A DNA stretch of 10,689 nt, from the NCBI GenBank assembly GCA_937957895.1, contig CALFEZ010000198.1, positions 1-10,689 on the forward strand. Reading direction: 5' to 3'. This DNA comes from an uncultured Erysipelotrichaceae bacterium. GTDB taxonomy: Bacteria; Bacillota_I; Bacilli_A; Erysipelotrichales; Erysipelotrichaceae. Positions 5,318 through 10,689 of the stretch are shown here, piece by piece. The notes under the pieces were generated by a model, which ran no database searches, was not told the DNA's origin, and saw nothing but the letters and a program-made list of their open reading frames with translations. Within the stretch, counting starts at the first letter, position 1. Each line of letters begins with the position of its first letter. The translations under genes were made by a program, and so were the position numbers.

Positions 5318-7770
5318 ATGGTTGTCTCCTTAATTTTGAAATTATTGATGCGTAGTGCATTGGTAACGACCGAAACTGAACTAAATGCCATGGCCGCTGC
5401 TGCAAACATCGGGTTGAGAAGCGGTCCTCCCATCAGATAGAGCACTCCTGCTGCGATGGGGATCCCAGCTGTGTTGTAAGCAAATGCCCAGAAGAGGTTT
5501 TCTTTGATGGTGCGGATCGTCTTTTTGCTTAGTCCGATCGCATTGGACACATCGATCAAATCATTTCGCATCAGTACGATGTCTGCGGATTCCATGGCGA
5601 TATCAGTACCCGATCCGATGGCAATCCCGACATCTGCCGTAGTAAGTGCAACAGCATCATTGACGCCATCACCTACCATGGCTACCGTACCATGTGTCTT
5701 TTGGATTTCCTGTACGATGCGTGCTTTATCGGCTGGAAGTACTTCGGCATATACCGTGTCGATCCCAACTTCATCGGCGATCGCACGTGCTGTGTCCTGA
5801 TGATCTCCTGAAAGCATGACGGTCTTGATTTTGAGTGCATGCAACTGATCGATCGCTTTTTTGCTGGATGGTTTGATGACATCTGCCACCACGATCAATC
5901 CTACCAGCTCTCCGTCCACTGCGACGTACATCGGTGTTTTACCGGTTTGAGCAAGCCGCTGTGCTTCGCCAAGCAATGTATTTTCAATGCCCTTTTCTTT
6001 TAAACAACGAGCATTGCCTAAGATGACATGATGCGAATCCACGGTTGCCTCGATGCCCAATCCTACCAACACATGAGTATCATCCACCGATAAAATGGGA
6101 ACATCTTTCTGTTTGGCTTTGTTGACGATCGCTTCTGCCAACGGATGCTCCGATCCTTTTTCGACTGAAGCAGCCAAAGACAACAAACGATCTTGTTCGA
6201 TATCCTTTGTCAGGATATCCACGACTTGTGGTTTTCCCTGAGTGATGGTGCCGGTTTTATCAAATACCACCGTCGTGATCTTATGGGCTGTTTCAAGAGC
6301 TTCGCCTGATTTGATCAACACACCCATGTTGGCACCCTTTCCGGTCGCGACCATGATCGCAGTTGGTGTTGCCAACCCCAATGCACACGGACAGGCAATG
6401 ACCAAGATCGAAATAAAGATCGTCAGTGAGAAAGAAAGATCATTGGTAAACCAATACCATGCTCCTAGTGATACCAATGCGATCACGATGACCACCGGTA
6501 CGAAGTAGCCTGAGATGATGTCTGCCAGTTGTGCGATGGGAGCTTTTTGTGCCTGAGCTTGCTGAACAAGATGAACGATTTGATCCAAAACCGTATTTCC
6601 TTTGACTTGAGTGACTCGATAGTGGATCAAACCATTTTTGTTGACGCTACCACCGATCACACGATCATCGACCGTCTTTTCGACCGGGATACTTTCACCG
6701 GTCAGCATCGATTCGTCGATCGCAGCGTGTCCTTTGATGATGATCCCATCGACAGCTATCTTCTCACCAGGTTTGCTGATGCAGATGTCATGCACATGAA
6801 CCTCATCGATAGATATCTCGATTTCTTGATCATCTACCAATACTCTGGCTGTTTTTGGCTGTAGACCAAGCAATTTTTTCATGGCTTCGGAAGTCTTACC
6901 TTTTGATCGCGTTTCAAGATACTTCCCGATCATAATGAATGTCAAGATACCGGCTGCTATTTCAAAATATAGATTTTCCACCATGGAATGGTTACCGATA
7001 TATACCTGATAAAGAACGACCAAACCATAAAAGAATGCCGCACTGGTACCGATCGCTATCAGTGAGTCCATGTTGGGATGACCAGAAAACAATGTTCTAA
7101 ATCCGACCAGAAAGAATCTTCTGCCTGCGATGATGACCGGAACTGTCAACAAAAACTGAACAAAAACAAACTGCAAAGGGTATTCATGTGGCATCATCCA
7201 CATGGGAACCGGGATACCGATCATGTGACCCATGGCAAATACAAACAGTGGGATCGTAAAGGCAAGCGCAACTGCTAATTCCAGTTTTCTTTGGTTGATT
7301 TCCTTTTCTTTGCGAAGTTGATCTTCATCGATCGCTTCCACGGATATATCAAGGGGTTTGTATCCTGCTTTGGTAATGGCTTGCTTGATTTCACTTAAAC
7401 GAACCTTTTGCGGATCATATTCGACATAAGCCTGCTCTGTACTCAGGTTGACATGAGTAGCAATTACGTCAAGTTTCTTGATGGACTTTTCAACCGCTGC
7501 TGAACATGCTGAACACGTCATGCCTTCAATCGGTATCATCACTTTGGAAAAAGAATCTTTTTTTTCGATGATGCCATAACCTAACTGTTCGACCTTCTTT
7601 GTGATCTTATCGAGATCGATTTTCTCAGGATCATATGTCAAAGACAATTGTTCCGACGCATAATTGACGGAAGCCAATTGTACTCCCTCTAATTTCGATA
7701 CTCCTTTTTCAATGGCACTTGCACATGCAGTGCATGTCATGCCTTGGATGTCCAGTTGTTTTTGAGTCAT
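5314..7770 (-). CDS. copA: Cu(I)-exporting P1B-type ATPase CopA
   Basis: The pump has 818 residues, normal for a two-HMA CopA. Two N-terminal metal domains carry GMTCTAC (Cys13, Cys16) and GMTCSAC (Cys86, Cys89). Eight helices are expected from about 163 onward. Landmarks are the TGES actuator loop (357-360), the CPC membrane metal site (460-462), the phosphorylated Asp504 in DKTGT, the HP motif (His542-Pro543) in the nucleotide domain, GDGVND (700-705), and the later membrane motifs YN (765-766) and M..SS (Met794, Ser797, Ser798). CPC, YN and MSS together define Cu(I) specificity. The hinge after GDGVND reads AVAL where APAL is usual. The start overlaps the csoR stop by one base. The pump moves Cu(I) out of the cytosol. 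Confidence 0.97.
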   Translation of the reverse strand: MTQKQLDIQGMTCTACASAIEKGVSKLEGVQLASVNYASEQLSLTYDPEKIDLDKITKKVEQLGYGIIEKKDSFSKVMIPIEGMTCSACSAAVEKSIKKLDVIATHVNLSTEQAYVEYDPQKVRLSEIKQAITKAGYKPLDISVEAIDEDQLRKEKEINQRKLELAVALAFTIPLFVFAMGHMIGIPVPMWMMPHEYPLQFVFVQFLLTVPVIIAGRRFFLVGFRTLFSGHPNMDSLIAIGTSAAFFYGLVVLYQVYIGNHSMVENLYFEIAAGILTFIMIGKYLETRSKGKTSEAMKKLLGLQPKTARVLVDDQEIEISIDEVHVHDICISKPGEKIAVDGIIIKGHAAIDESMLTGESIPVEKTVDDRVIGGSVNKNGLIHYRVTQVKGNTVLDQIVHLVQQAQAQKAPIAQLADIISGYFVPVVIVIALVSLGAWYWFTNDLSFSLTIFISILVIACPCALGLATPTAIMVATGKGANMGVLIKSGEALETAHKITTVVFDKTGTITQGKPQVVDILTKDIEQDRLLSLAASVEKGSEHPLAEAIVNKAKQKDVPILSVDDTHVLVGLGIEATVDSHHVILGNARCLKEKGIENTLLGEAQRLAQTGKTPMYVAVDGELVGLIVVADVIKPSSKKAIDQLHALKIKTVMLSGDHQDTARAIADEVGIDTVYAEVLPADKARIVQEIQKTHGTVAMVGDGVNDAVALTTADVGIAIGSGTDIAMESADIVLMRNDLIDVSNAIGLSKKTIRTIKENLFWAFAYNTAGIPIAAGVLYLMGGPLLNPMFAAAAMAFSSVSVVTNALRINNFKIKETTI

Positions 7771-8051
7771 TATCTCACCATCCTTTTGAACGTGGACAAC
7801 ACTTCTGCTATGACGTTTTCATCCCCTTCTTTGATCTGATCGACAACACATGTCGTAATGTGGCTTTCAAGCAAGATCATCTCGATCGACTTCAAAGCCG
7901 AACGCGATGCCTCAATTTGGTTGATCACATCATCGCAGTATGTCTCATTCTCAATCATTTTTTTGATTCCTCGGATCTGACCTTCGATACGATTCAAACG
8001 ATCGATCATGCTTTTTTGCACTTCTACTGAATGTTTGCTTGGATGTTTCAT
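7770..8051 (-). CDS. csoR: Copper-sensing repressor CsoR
   Basis: This all-helical regulator has 93 residues and belongs to the CsoR/RcnR family. The DRLNRIEGQIRGIKKMIE stretch (17-34) is the family signature. The Cu(I) ligands Cys39, His64 and Cys68 are spaced 25 and 4 apart, exactly as in known CsoR proteins, so copper is favoured over the nickel or sulfur-sensing branches. Apo-CsoR binds the operator and Cu(I) releases it. The ATG at 8051 has GAGG seven bases upstream; that site lies in an 11-bp tandem repeat. It is the first gene of csoR-copA-copZ and should regulate itself through the operator in its own promoter. Confidence 0.95.
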   Translation of the reverse strand: MKHPSKHSVEVQKSMIDRLNRIEGQIRGIKKMIENETYCDDVINQIEASRSALKSIEMILLESHITTCVVDQIKEGDENVIAEVLSTFKRMVR

Positions 8052-8052
8052 T

Positions 8053-8074
8053 TTGTTACCTCATTGTTACCTCA
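8053..8074 (-). repeat. Tandem 11-bp repeat duplicating the csoR ribosome binding site
   Basis: On the minus strand TGAGGTAACAA occurs twice, perfectly and head to tail. The second copy provides the GAGG used by csoR. The first copy provides another GAGG five bases before ATG-AGG-TAA (8064-8056), a two-codon open frame. The predicted transcription start is next to the first copy, so the repeat makes up almost the whole leader. Confidence 0.85.
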
Positions 8075-8081
8075 CAGGTCT

Positions 8082-8111
8082 TTTATACCATACCCCCCTA
8101 TAGTATGTCAA
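8082..8111 (-). promoter_or_regulatory. Promoter of csoR-copA-copZ
   Basis: On the minus strand a perfect TTGACA (8111-8106) and TATAAA (8087-8082, five of six) are separated by 18 bases. The predicted start is near 8075, about 24 bases before csoR. The spacer is occupied by the CsoR operator, so bound repressor would block RNA polymerase. Confidence 0.85.
8085..8106 (-). promoter_or_regulatory. CsoR operator
   Basis: The core TACTATAGGGGGGTATGGTA is a pseudo-palindrome with a central run of six G and TAC/GTA flanks. This is the form known for copper-type CsoR operators upstream of copZA in Gram-positive bacteria. It fills the -35/-10 spacer of the promoter that drives csoR itself. Confidence 0.85.
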
Positions 8112-8123
8112 CCATGATGAATA

Positions 8124-8143
8124 AAGATCCCTTTTGGGATCTT
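8124..8143 (-). terminator. Probable terminator of the cytochrome b5-like gene
   Basis: AAGATCCC and GGGATCTT form a perfect 8 bp stem with a 4-base loop, six bases past the stop of the lipoprotein gene. On the minus strand it is followed by TATTC, so the T-run is short. It also separates this gene from the copper promoter just downstream. Confidence 0.6.
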
Positions 8144-8149
8144 GGTTTG

Positions 8150-8491
8150 CTATTCCAATCTGCCTACGATAGGCAATCCACTTAAAACGCGAGTGCCATG
8201 CGGTGACATTTCTTTTATGATGGCAGTCCGATCACCACCGGCAGTAACCCCTTGGTGCGATCCGCCACTCCATTGAGAAACATTGGTGACATCATACACG
8301 ATACCATCTACGGCAACATAAGCATCATTGCCATCAAGACCATTGTACTGTGCCAGTTCTTCGAGTGTGAACACTCGAAGCTCGTCGTTGTTGTTGTTGT
8401 CATTGTCATTGTTGTTGTTACCGGCAGAACAACCGATCATCAACAGAGCCATGATCAGAGTAATCAAGATGAAGCGGAATGCTTTTCTCAT
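8150..8491 (-). CDS. Small lipoprotein with a cytochrome b5-like heme-binding domain
   Basis: The protein has 113 residues. A basic N-terminus and hydrophobic stretch (7-19) lead to the lipobox MIGC, with Cys21 as the lipidated residue, so the mature protein should be anchored outside the cell membrane. A low-complexity Asn/Asp linker (25-36) follows. The C-terminal domain (39-113) has the small cytochrome b5-like pattern: FTLEELAQYNG, VDGIVYDVTN, WSGGSHQG with His79, and SPHG with His98. The two histidines are the expected heme ligands. The start has AAGGAGG at good spacing. It is monocistronic, between the copper operon and the divergent redox operon. Partner and substrate are unknown; relatives are annotated as heme/steroid-binding proteins. 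Confidence 0.88.
   Translation of the reverse strand: MRKAFRFILITLIMALLMIGCSAGNNNNDNDNNNNDELRVFTLEELAQYNGLDGNDAYVAVDGIVYDVTNVSQWSGGSHQGVTAGGDRTAIIKEMSPHGTRVLSGLPIVGRLE
8359..8380. repeat. 22-bp near-perfect palindrome inside the cytochrome b5-like gene
   Basis: CTTCGAGTGT (8359-8368) and ACACTCGAAG (8371-8380) are perfect inverse copies separated by two bases. They sit where the coding sequence passes from the linker into the heme domain (RVFTLEE). In RNA this would be a stable hairpin of about nine pairs with a four-base loop. Confidence 0.85.
8384..8419 (-). repeat. Low-complexity AAC/GAC codon run coding for the Asn/Asp linker
   Basis: Twelve consecutive Asn or Asp codons, nearly all AAC or GAC, encode a flexible polar spacer between the lipid anchor and the heme domain. 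Such triplet runs can vary in length by slippage without breaking the frame. Confidence 0.8.
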
Positions 8492-8588
8492 AATCCTTTC
8501 CTCCTTGAGTTGGCATCAACATACCATAACTGACTTTTTTATTTCTACCAGAATGCCCAAACACATGTAGAATGTTTCGTGAAACCCC

Positions 8589-8617
8589 TTAAATGTCCAT
8601 GTGAAATATGGTAATAT
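8589..8617 (+). promoter_or_regulatory. Possible promoter of the redox operon
   Basis: TTAAAT (8589-8594) and TAATAT (8612-8617) are separated by 17 bases, upstream of the first plus-strand gene. Both are only partial matches, and TATAGA at 8623 is an alternative -10. The call rests mostly on position in the divergent region. I found no convincing promoter for the lipoprotein gene on the other strand. Confidence 0.3.
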
Positions 8618-8639
8618 TTTTTTATAGACAAGGACATTT
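8591..8639 (+). promoter_or_regulatory. Inverted repeat flanking the -10 region and covering the ribosome binding site
   Basis: AAATGTCCATGT (8591-8602) and ACAAGGACATTT (8628-8639) are inverse copies with one mismatch in twelve, 25 bases apart. The right arm contains the AAGGA that serves the first gene of the operon. It may be a two-site operator for a repressor or an RNA hairpin that hides the ribosome binding site. A smaller inverted repeat, GTTTC-gt-GAAAC, lies at 8574-8585. Confidence 0.5.
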
Positions 8640-8642
8640 GAT

Positions 8643-8948
8643 ATGAGAATCATCCATCATCCGATACTGACATTCGAACACAAGAAAGAAATCCCCTTTG
8701 TTTTTGAAGGTAAAGAGCTGATTGGTTATGAAGGTGATACGATCGCATCGGCATTGATCGATCATGGGATCGTTACCTTTGGATATAGCATCAAACGAAA
8801 CCGCAACCGTGGTTTTTATTGTGCGATCGGCAACTGCGCCGCCTGCAACATGATCGTAGATGGCATACCCAACATCCGCACATGCATCACCCCTTTAAAA
8901 GCGAACATGGTCATCACACGGCAACCCAACAAAGGAGAATACCGATGA
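8643..8948 (+). CDS. (2Fe-2S) ferredoxin-like subunit of an FAD dehydrogenase (HcnA/SoxA N-terminal type)
   Basis: This 101-residue protein has a plant-ferredoxin-like [2Fe-2S] domain. The ligands are Cys60, Cys65, Cys68 and Cys81, in CAIGNCAAC and RTC, with the family spacing C-x4-C-x2-C-x12-C. EGKELIGYEGDTIASALIDH (22-41) matches the conserved first half of HcnA and of the N-terminal domain of sarcosine oxidase alpha. AAGGA lies eight bases before the ATG. It is the first gene of the unit and overlaps the next gene by 4 bases (ATGA). Its likely role is to pass electrons from the flavin subunits to an acceptor. The family is clear; the substrate of the complex is not. Confidence 0.88.
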   Translation: MRIIHHPILTFEHKKEIPFVFEGKELIGYEGDTIASALIDHGIVTFGYSIKRNRNRGFYCAIGNCAACNMIVDGIPNIRTCITPLKANMVITRQPNKGEYR

Positions 8949-10039
8949 AGCAGTTCGATTGTGTGATCATAGGTGGCGGTCCGGCAGGACTTTGTGCTGC
9001 CGATATGGCTTTAGAAGCAGGGCTTGATGTGTGTCTGATCGATCGAAACCCAAGATTGGGTGGACAGTTGATCAAACAAACCCACAAGTTTTTCGGATCG
9101 AAACAACAATATGCCAAAATACGAGGATTTGATATTGCTTCCATACTGATCGCCAAGATCAAAGATCACCCACGATGTACGATATTGACAGATACGACAG
9201 TGGTTGGCCTTTATCCGGGACCGATCATCACTGTTTATGACAATCAGACATACCAACAGCTAAAAGCCGACAAAGTGATCGTGGCTGCCGGTGCGAGTGA
9301 AAAGACATTGACTTTTGAAAACAACGATCTTCCTCAGATCATGGGAGCTGGAGCCATCCAGACATTGATGAACGTGCATGGTGTGATCCCAGCCAAAGAA
9401 GTGGTCATGATCGGAAGTGGAAACATCGGATTGATCGTTGCCTATCAGCTGTTGCAGGCCAATATCAAAGTTAAAGCCGTGATTGAAGCCTCCGATACCA
9501 TTGGTGGATATAGCGTGCATGCCAGTAAACTGATACGTCATGGTGTCCCGATTAAAACAAAAATGACGATCAAAAAAGCAATAGGCACGACCCATCTTGA
9601 AGCAGTGGAGATCATCAAAGTGGATGAAAACTGGCAACCGATCGAAAAAACAAGTGAGGTCATCCCTTGCGATGGTCTATGTATCGCCGTAGGACTTTCC
9701 CCCATGCACCAACTGCTTTCGATGCTCTATGTTAAAACCAAGTACATTGGTCCATTGGGAGGATTTGTAGCCATCGTCGATGAAAAATACACGACCAGTG
9801 ATCCAAATGTATATGTTGCCGGAGATGCCCTTGGCATCGAAGAAGCAAGTTCGGCCATGATGGAAGGATATTGTTGCGGACTTCATGTTGCAAATGATCT
9901 TGGACGTCCACATCCCGATCATGATCAGTTGATCCACCATTATCAAAATGAGTTGCACCAGCTTCGCAGCGGTCCTCACGGAACCCACGTGCGAAAAGGA
10001 TTGGCGATCATGAAAAAGGAGGTCGACCATGCTTTCTAA
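8945..10039 (+). CDS. FAD/NAD-dependent oxidoreductase subunit (HcnB / opine oxidase A type)
   Basis: I choose the ATG at 8945, with AAAGGAG eight bases upstream; the frame is open further back but that part lies inside the previous gene. The 364-residue flavoprotein has two Rossmann folds: an FAD motif IIGGGPAGLCAADMALEAG (8-26) followed by LIDRNPRLGGQL (31-42), and a nucleotide motif VVMIGSGNIGL (153-163). ATG-type and C-terminal FAD contacts are seen at VAAGAS (113-118) and VYVAGDALGIEEASSAMMEG (289-308). HcnB and opine oxidase A proteins are longer because they end in a BFD-like [2Fe-2S] domain; here the protein stops before it and that domain is a separate gene downstream. The N-terminal part of the family binds FAD and shuttles electrons between Fe-S centres. 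Confidence 0.9.
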   Translation: MKQFDCVIIGGGPAGLCAADMALEAGLDVCLIDRNPRLGGQLIKQTHKFFGSKQQYAKIRGFDIASILIAKIKDHPRCTILTDTTVVGLYPGPIITVYDNQTYQQLKADKVIVAAGASEKTLTFENNDLPQIMGAGAIQTLMNVHGVIPAKEVVMIGSGNIGLIVAYQLLQANIKVKAVIEASDTIGGYSVHASKLIRHGVPIKTKMTIKKAIGTTHLEAVEIIKVDENWQPIEKTSEVIPCDGLCIAVGLSPMHQLLSMLYVKTKYIGPLGGFVAIVDEKYTTSDPNVYVAGDALGIEEASSAMMEGYCCGLHVANDLGRPHPDHDQLIHHYQNELHQLRSGPHGTHVRKGLAIMKKEVDHAF

Positions 10040-10511
10040 AACCGGAGTCCCTACCCCACAGCAAGTACTGTCGGTCTTTCCTAAGGAAGATGATCTGAAG
10101 ACACTTAAGGCGATCATTGAGTGCTATGATGAGATCCCATGCAATCCATGTGAAAGCCATTGCCCTTTTGATGCGATCAGTATCGGAGAAAACATCAATA
10201 CCCCACCAAAGCTGATCGTCGAGCGTTGTGTTGGCTGTGGGATATGCGTGTCGGTTTGTCCGGGAGTTGCGATCATGCTTGCCAAAGTCAGTGATTCAAA
10301 AGCAACCTTTACTATTCCATATGAGTTCAACCCAAAACCCAGCCCCCAACAAATATGGCATGCCATCGATCGACATGGCAATGTCATCGGTGATGCCGTC
10401 ATCCTCAAAACAGTAGATACCCCCAAACAAGACCACACAGCATTGATCAGCGTTCAAGTCGATCGATCATTGCTGCATGATTTTGTCACCATAAGGAGCA
10501 AACATGAGTAA
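10029..10511 (+). CDS. Ferredoxin-like 4Fe-4S protein of the dehydrogenase module
   Basis: This 160-residue protein has eight cysteines, all in two clusters. The first, with Cys32, Cys38, Cys41 and Cys45 (IPCNPCESHCPFDAI), is spaced C-x5-C-x2-C-x3-CP, which departs from the usual C-x2-C-x2-C-x3-CP. The second (CVGCGICVSVCP, Cys67, 70, 73, 77) is canonical. Two [4Fe-4S] clusters are likely. A C-terminal domain of about 75 residues without cysteines follows (FNPKP..., GDAVILKTVDT) and may dock to the flavoprotein. The start has AAGGAGG and overlaps the flavoprotein gene by 11 bases. By context it is the electron-transfer subunit linking the FAD subunits to the cell's acceptor. Confidence 0.87.
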   Translation: MLSKTGVPTPQQVLSVFPKEDDLKTLKAIIECYDEIPCNPCESHCPFDAISIGENINTPPKLIVERCVGCGICVSVCPGVAIMLAKVSDSKATFTIPYEFNPKPSPQQIWHAIDRHGNVIGDAVILKTVDTPKQDHTALISVQVDRSLLHDFVTIRSKHE

Positions 10512-10689
10512 AGATTATGTGATCCTATGTCGCTGTGAAGACATCAGTCTACAGCAAGTCCATGACTATCTGGATCAAGGTTTTACCACTTTTGAAGATC
10601 TCAAACGACTATTGCGTGTAGGAATGGGACCTTGTCAGGCAAGCACATGCGGACATCTGTTCCAAAAAGAGATCAGTCGTTACCTGCAA
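10504..10689 (+). CDS. BFD-like (2Fe-2S) protein, 3' end cut by the window edge
   Basis: I translated this by hand from the ATG at 10504, with AAGGAG six bases upstream and an 8-base overlap with the previous gene; 62 codons are visible. Cys9 and Cys11 (LCRCEDIS) and Cys44 and Cys49 (GMGPCQASTCG) give the C-x-C ... C-x4-C pattern of BFD-like [2Fe-2S] domains. In HcnB, opine oxidase A and sarcosine oxidase alpha this domain is the C-terminal part of the flavoprotein; here it stands alone. The frame is open at the edge, and it may end soon after, since such domains are 60-90 residues. The substrate-oxidising DAO-type flavoprotein would be expected next, but it is not in view. Confidence 0.8.
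   Translation, partial: MSKDYVILCRCEDISLQQVHDYLDQGFTTFEDLKRLLRVGMGPCQASTCGHLFQKEISRYLQ

Noticed and set aside
8384..8419. Triplet repeat seen as a possible CRISPR or microsatellite array
   Set aside because: It is an in-frame Asn/Asp codon run in a lipoprotein linker, with no spacers or longer repeat unit.
8492..8642. Divergent intergenic region as a riboswitch or small RNA gene
   Set aside because: Apart from the inverted repeats reported, I see no conserved riboswitch core and no terminator-like hairpin before the plus-strand gene.
8819..8944. A 42-codon N-terminal extension of the FAD oxidoreductase frame
   Set aside because: It overlaps the [2Fe-2S] gene, and the ATG at 8945 has a strong ribosome binding site and begins right at the FAD-binding fold.
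9260..10117. Two long minus-strand open frames opposite the FAD oxidoreductase gene
   Set aside because: They are antisense shadows rich in Cys, His and Phe, with no recognisable domain, and overlap a gene with clear motifs.

Overview
The window is a compact bacterial segment of roughly 43% GC (estimated by eye). It has strong AAGGAGG-type ribosome binding sites and many 1-11 nt overlaps between consecutive genes. TGA is used as a normal stop, so this is the standard bacterial code and not the Mycoplasma code. The lipoprotein signal, the CsoR-type copper regulator and the Shine-Dalgarno usage suggest a Gram-positive-related lineage (Bacillota, or a Mycoplasmatota relative that keeps TGA as stop). 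No marker here fixes the genus, and that placement is inference.

The minus strand carries four transcription units, and the plus strand carries one at the right end. (1) Positions 1-2874, minus, read mrpE-mrpF-mrpG-mbhD-mbhE-mrpB-mrpC-mrpD, with mrpD cut by the window edge. This is a cation/proton antiporter module in which the C-terminal parts of MrpA are separate small genes, in the order known from Mbh-type complexes. Its promoter lies at 2902-2930. (2) Positions 2965-5027, minus, hold a LapA-like (DUF1049) membrane protein followed by an ABC ATPase and an ABC-2-type permease. A perfect TATAAT box precedes the unit and a hairpin/T-run terminator follows it. (3) Positions 5099-8051, minus, are a complete csoR-copA-copZ copper efflux operon. 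A G-tract CsoR operator fills the spacer between the -35 and -10 elements, and a strong terminator follows copZ. (4) Positions 8150-8491, minus, encode a small lipoprotein with a cytochrome b5-like heme domain. (5) Positions 8643-10689, plus, encode a split flavin/iron-sulfur dehydrogenase module: a plant-ferredoxin-like [2Fe-2S] protein, an FAD/NAD-type oxidoreductase, an eight-cysteine ferredoxin-like protein and a BFD-like [2Fe-2S] protein cut by the window edge. By analogy with HcnABC, opine oxidase and dye-linked proline dehydrogenase complexes, it probably serves oxidation of an amino acid or opine. The substrate-binding flavoprotein is not in view.

Functionally, the window combines ion-gradient energetics (Mrp/Mbh-type antiporter), copper export with its own sensor, chaperone and pump, and a multi-subunit electron-transfer dehydrogenase. 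I see no mobile element, CRISPR array, tRNA or rRNA. No stretch above 300 bases lacks a gene; the largest gap is the 151 bp divergent region 8492-8642. The points most worth a second look are the split-MrpA operon, the fully dissected Fe-S/FAD module, an inverted repeat that would cover the ribosome binding site of that module, a 22 bp near-perfect palindrome inside the cytochrome b5 gene, and a tandem 11-bp repeat that duplicates the csoR ribosome binding site and creates a two-codon upstream ORF.
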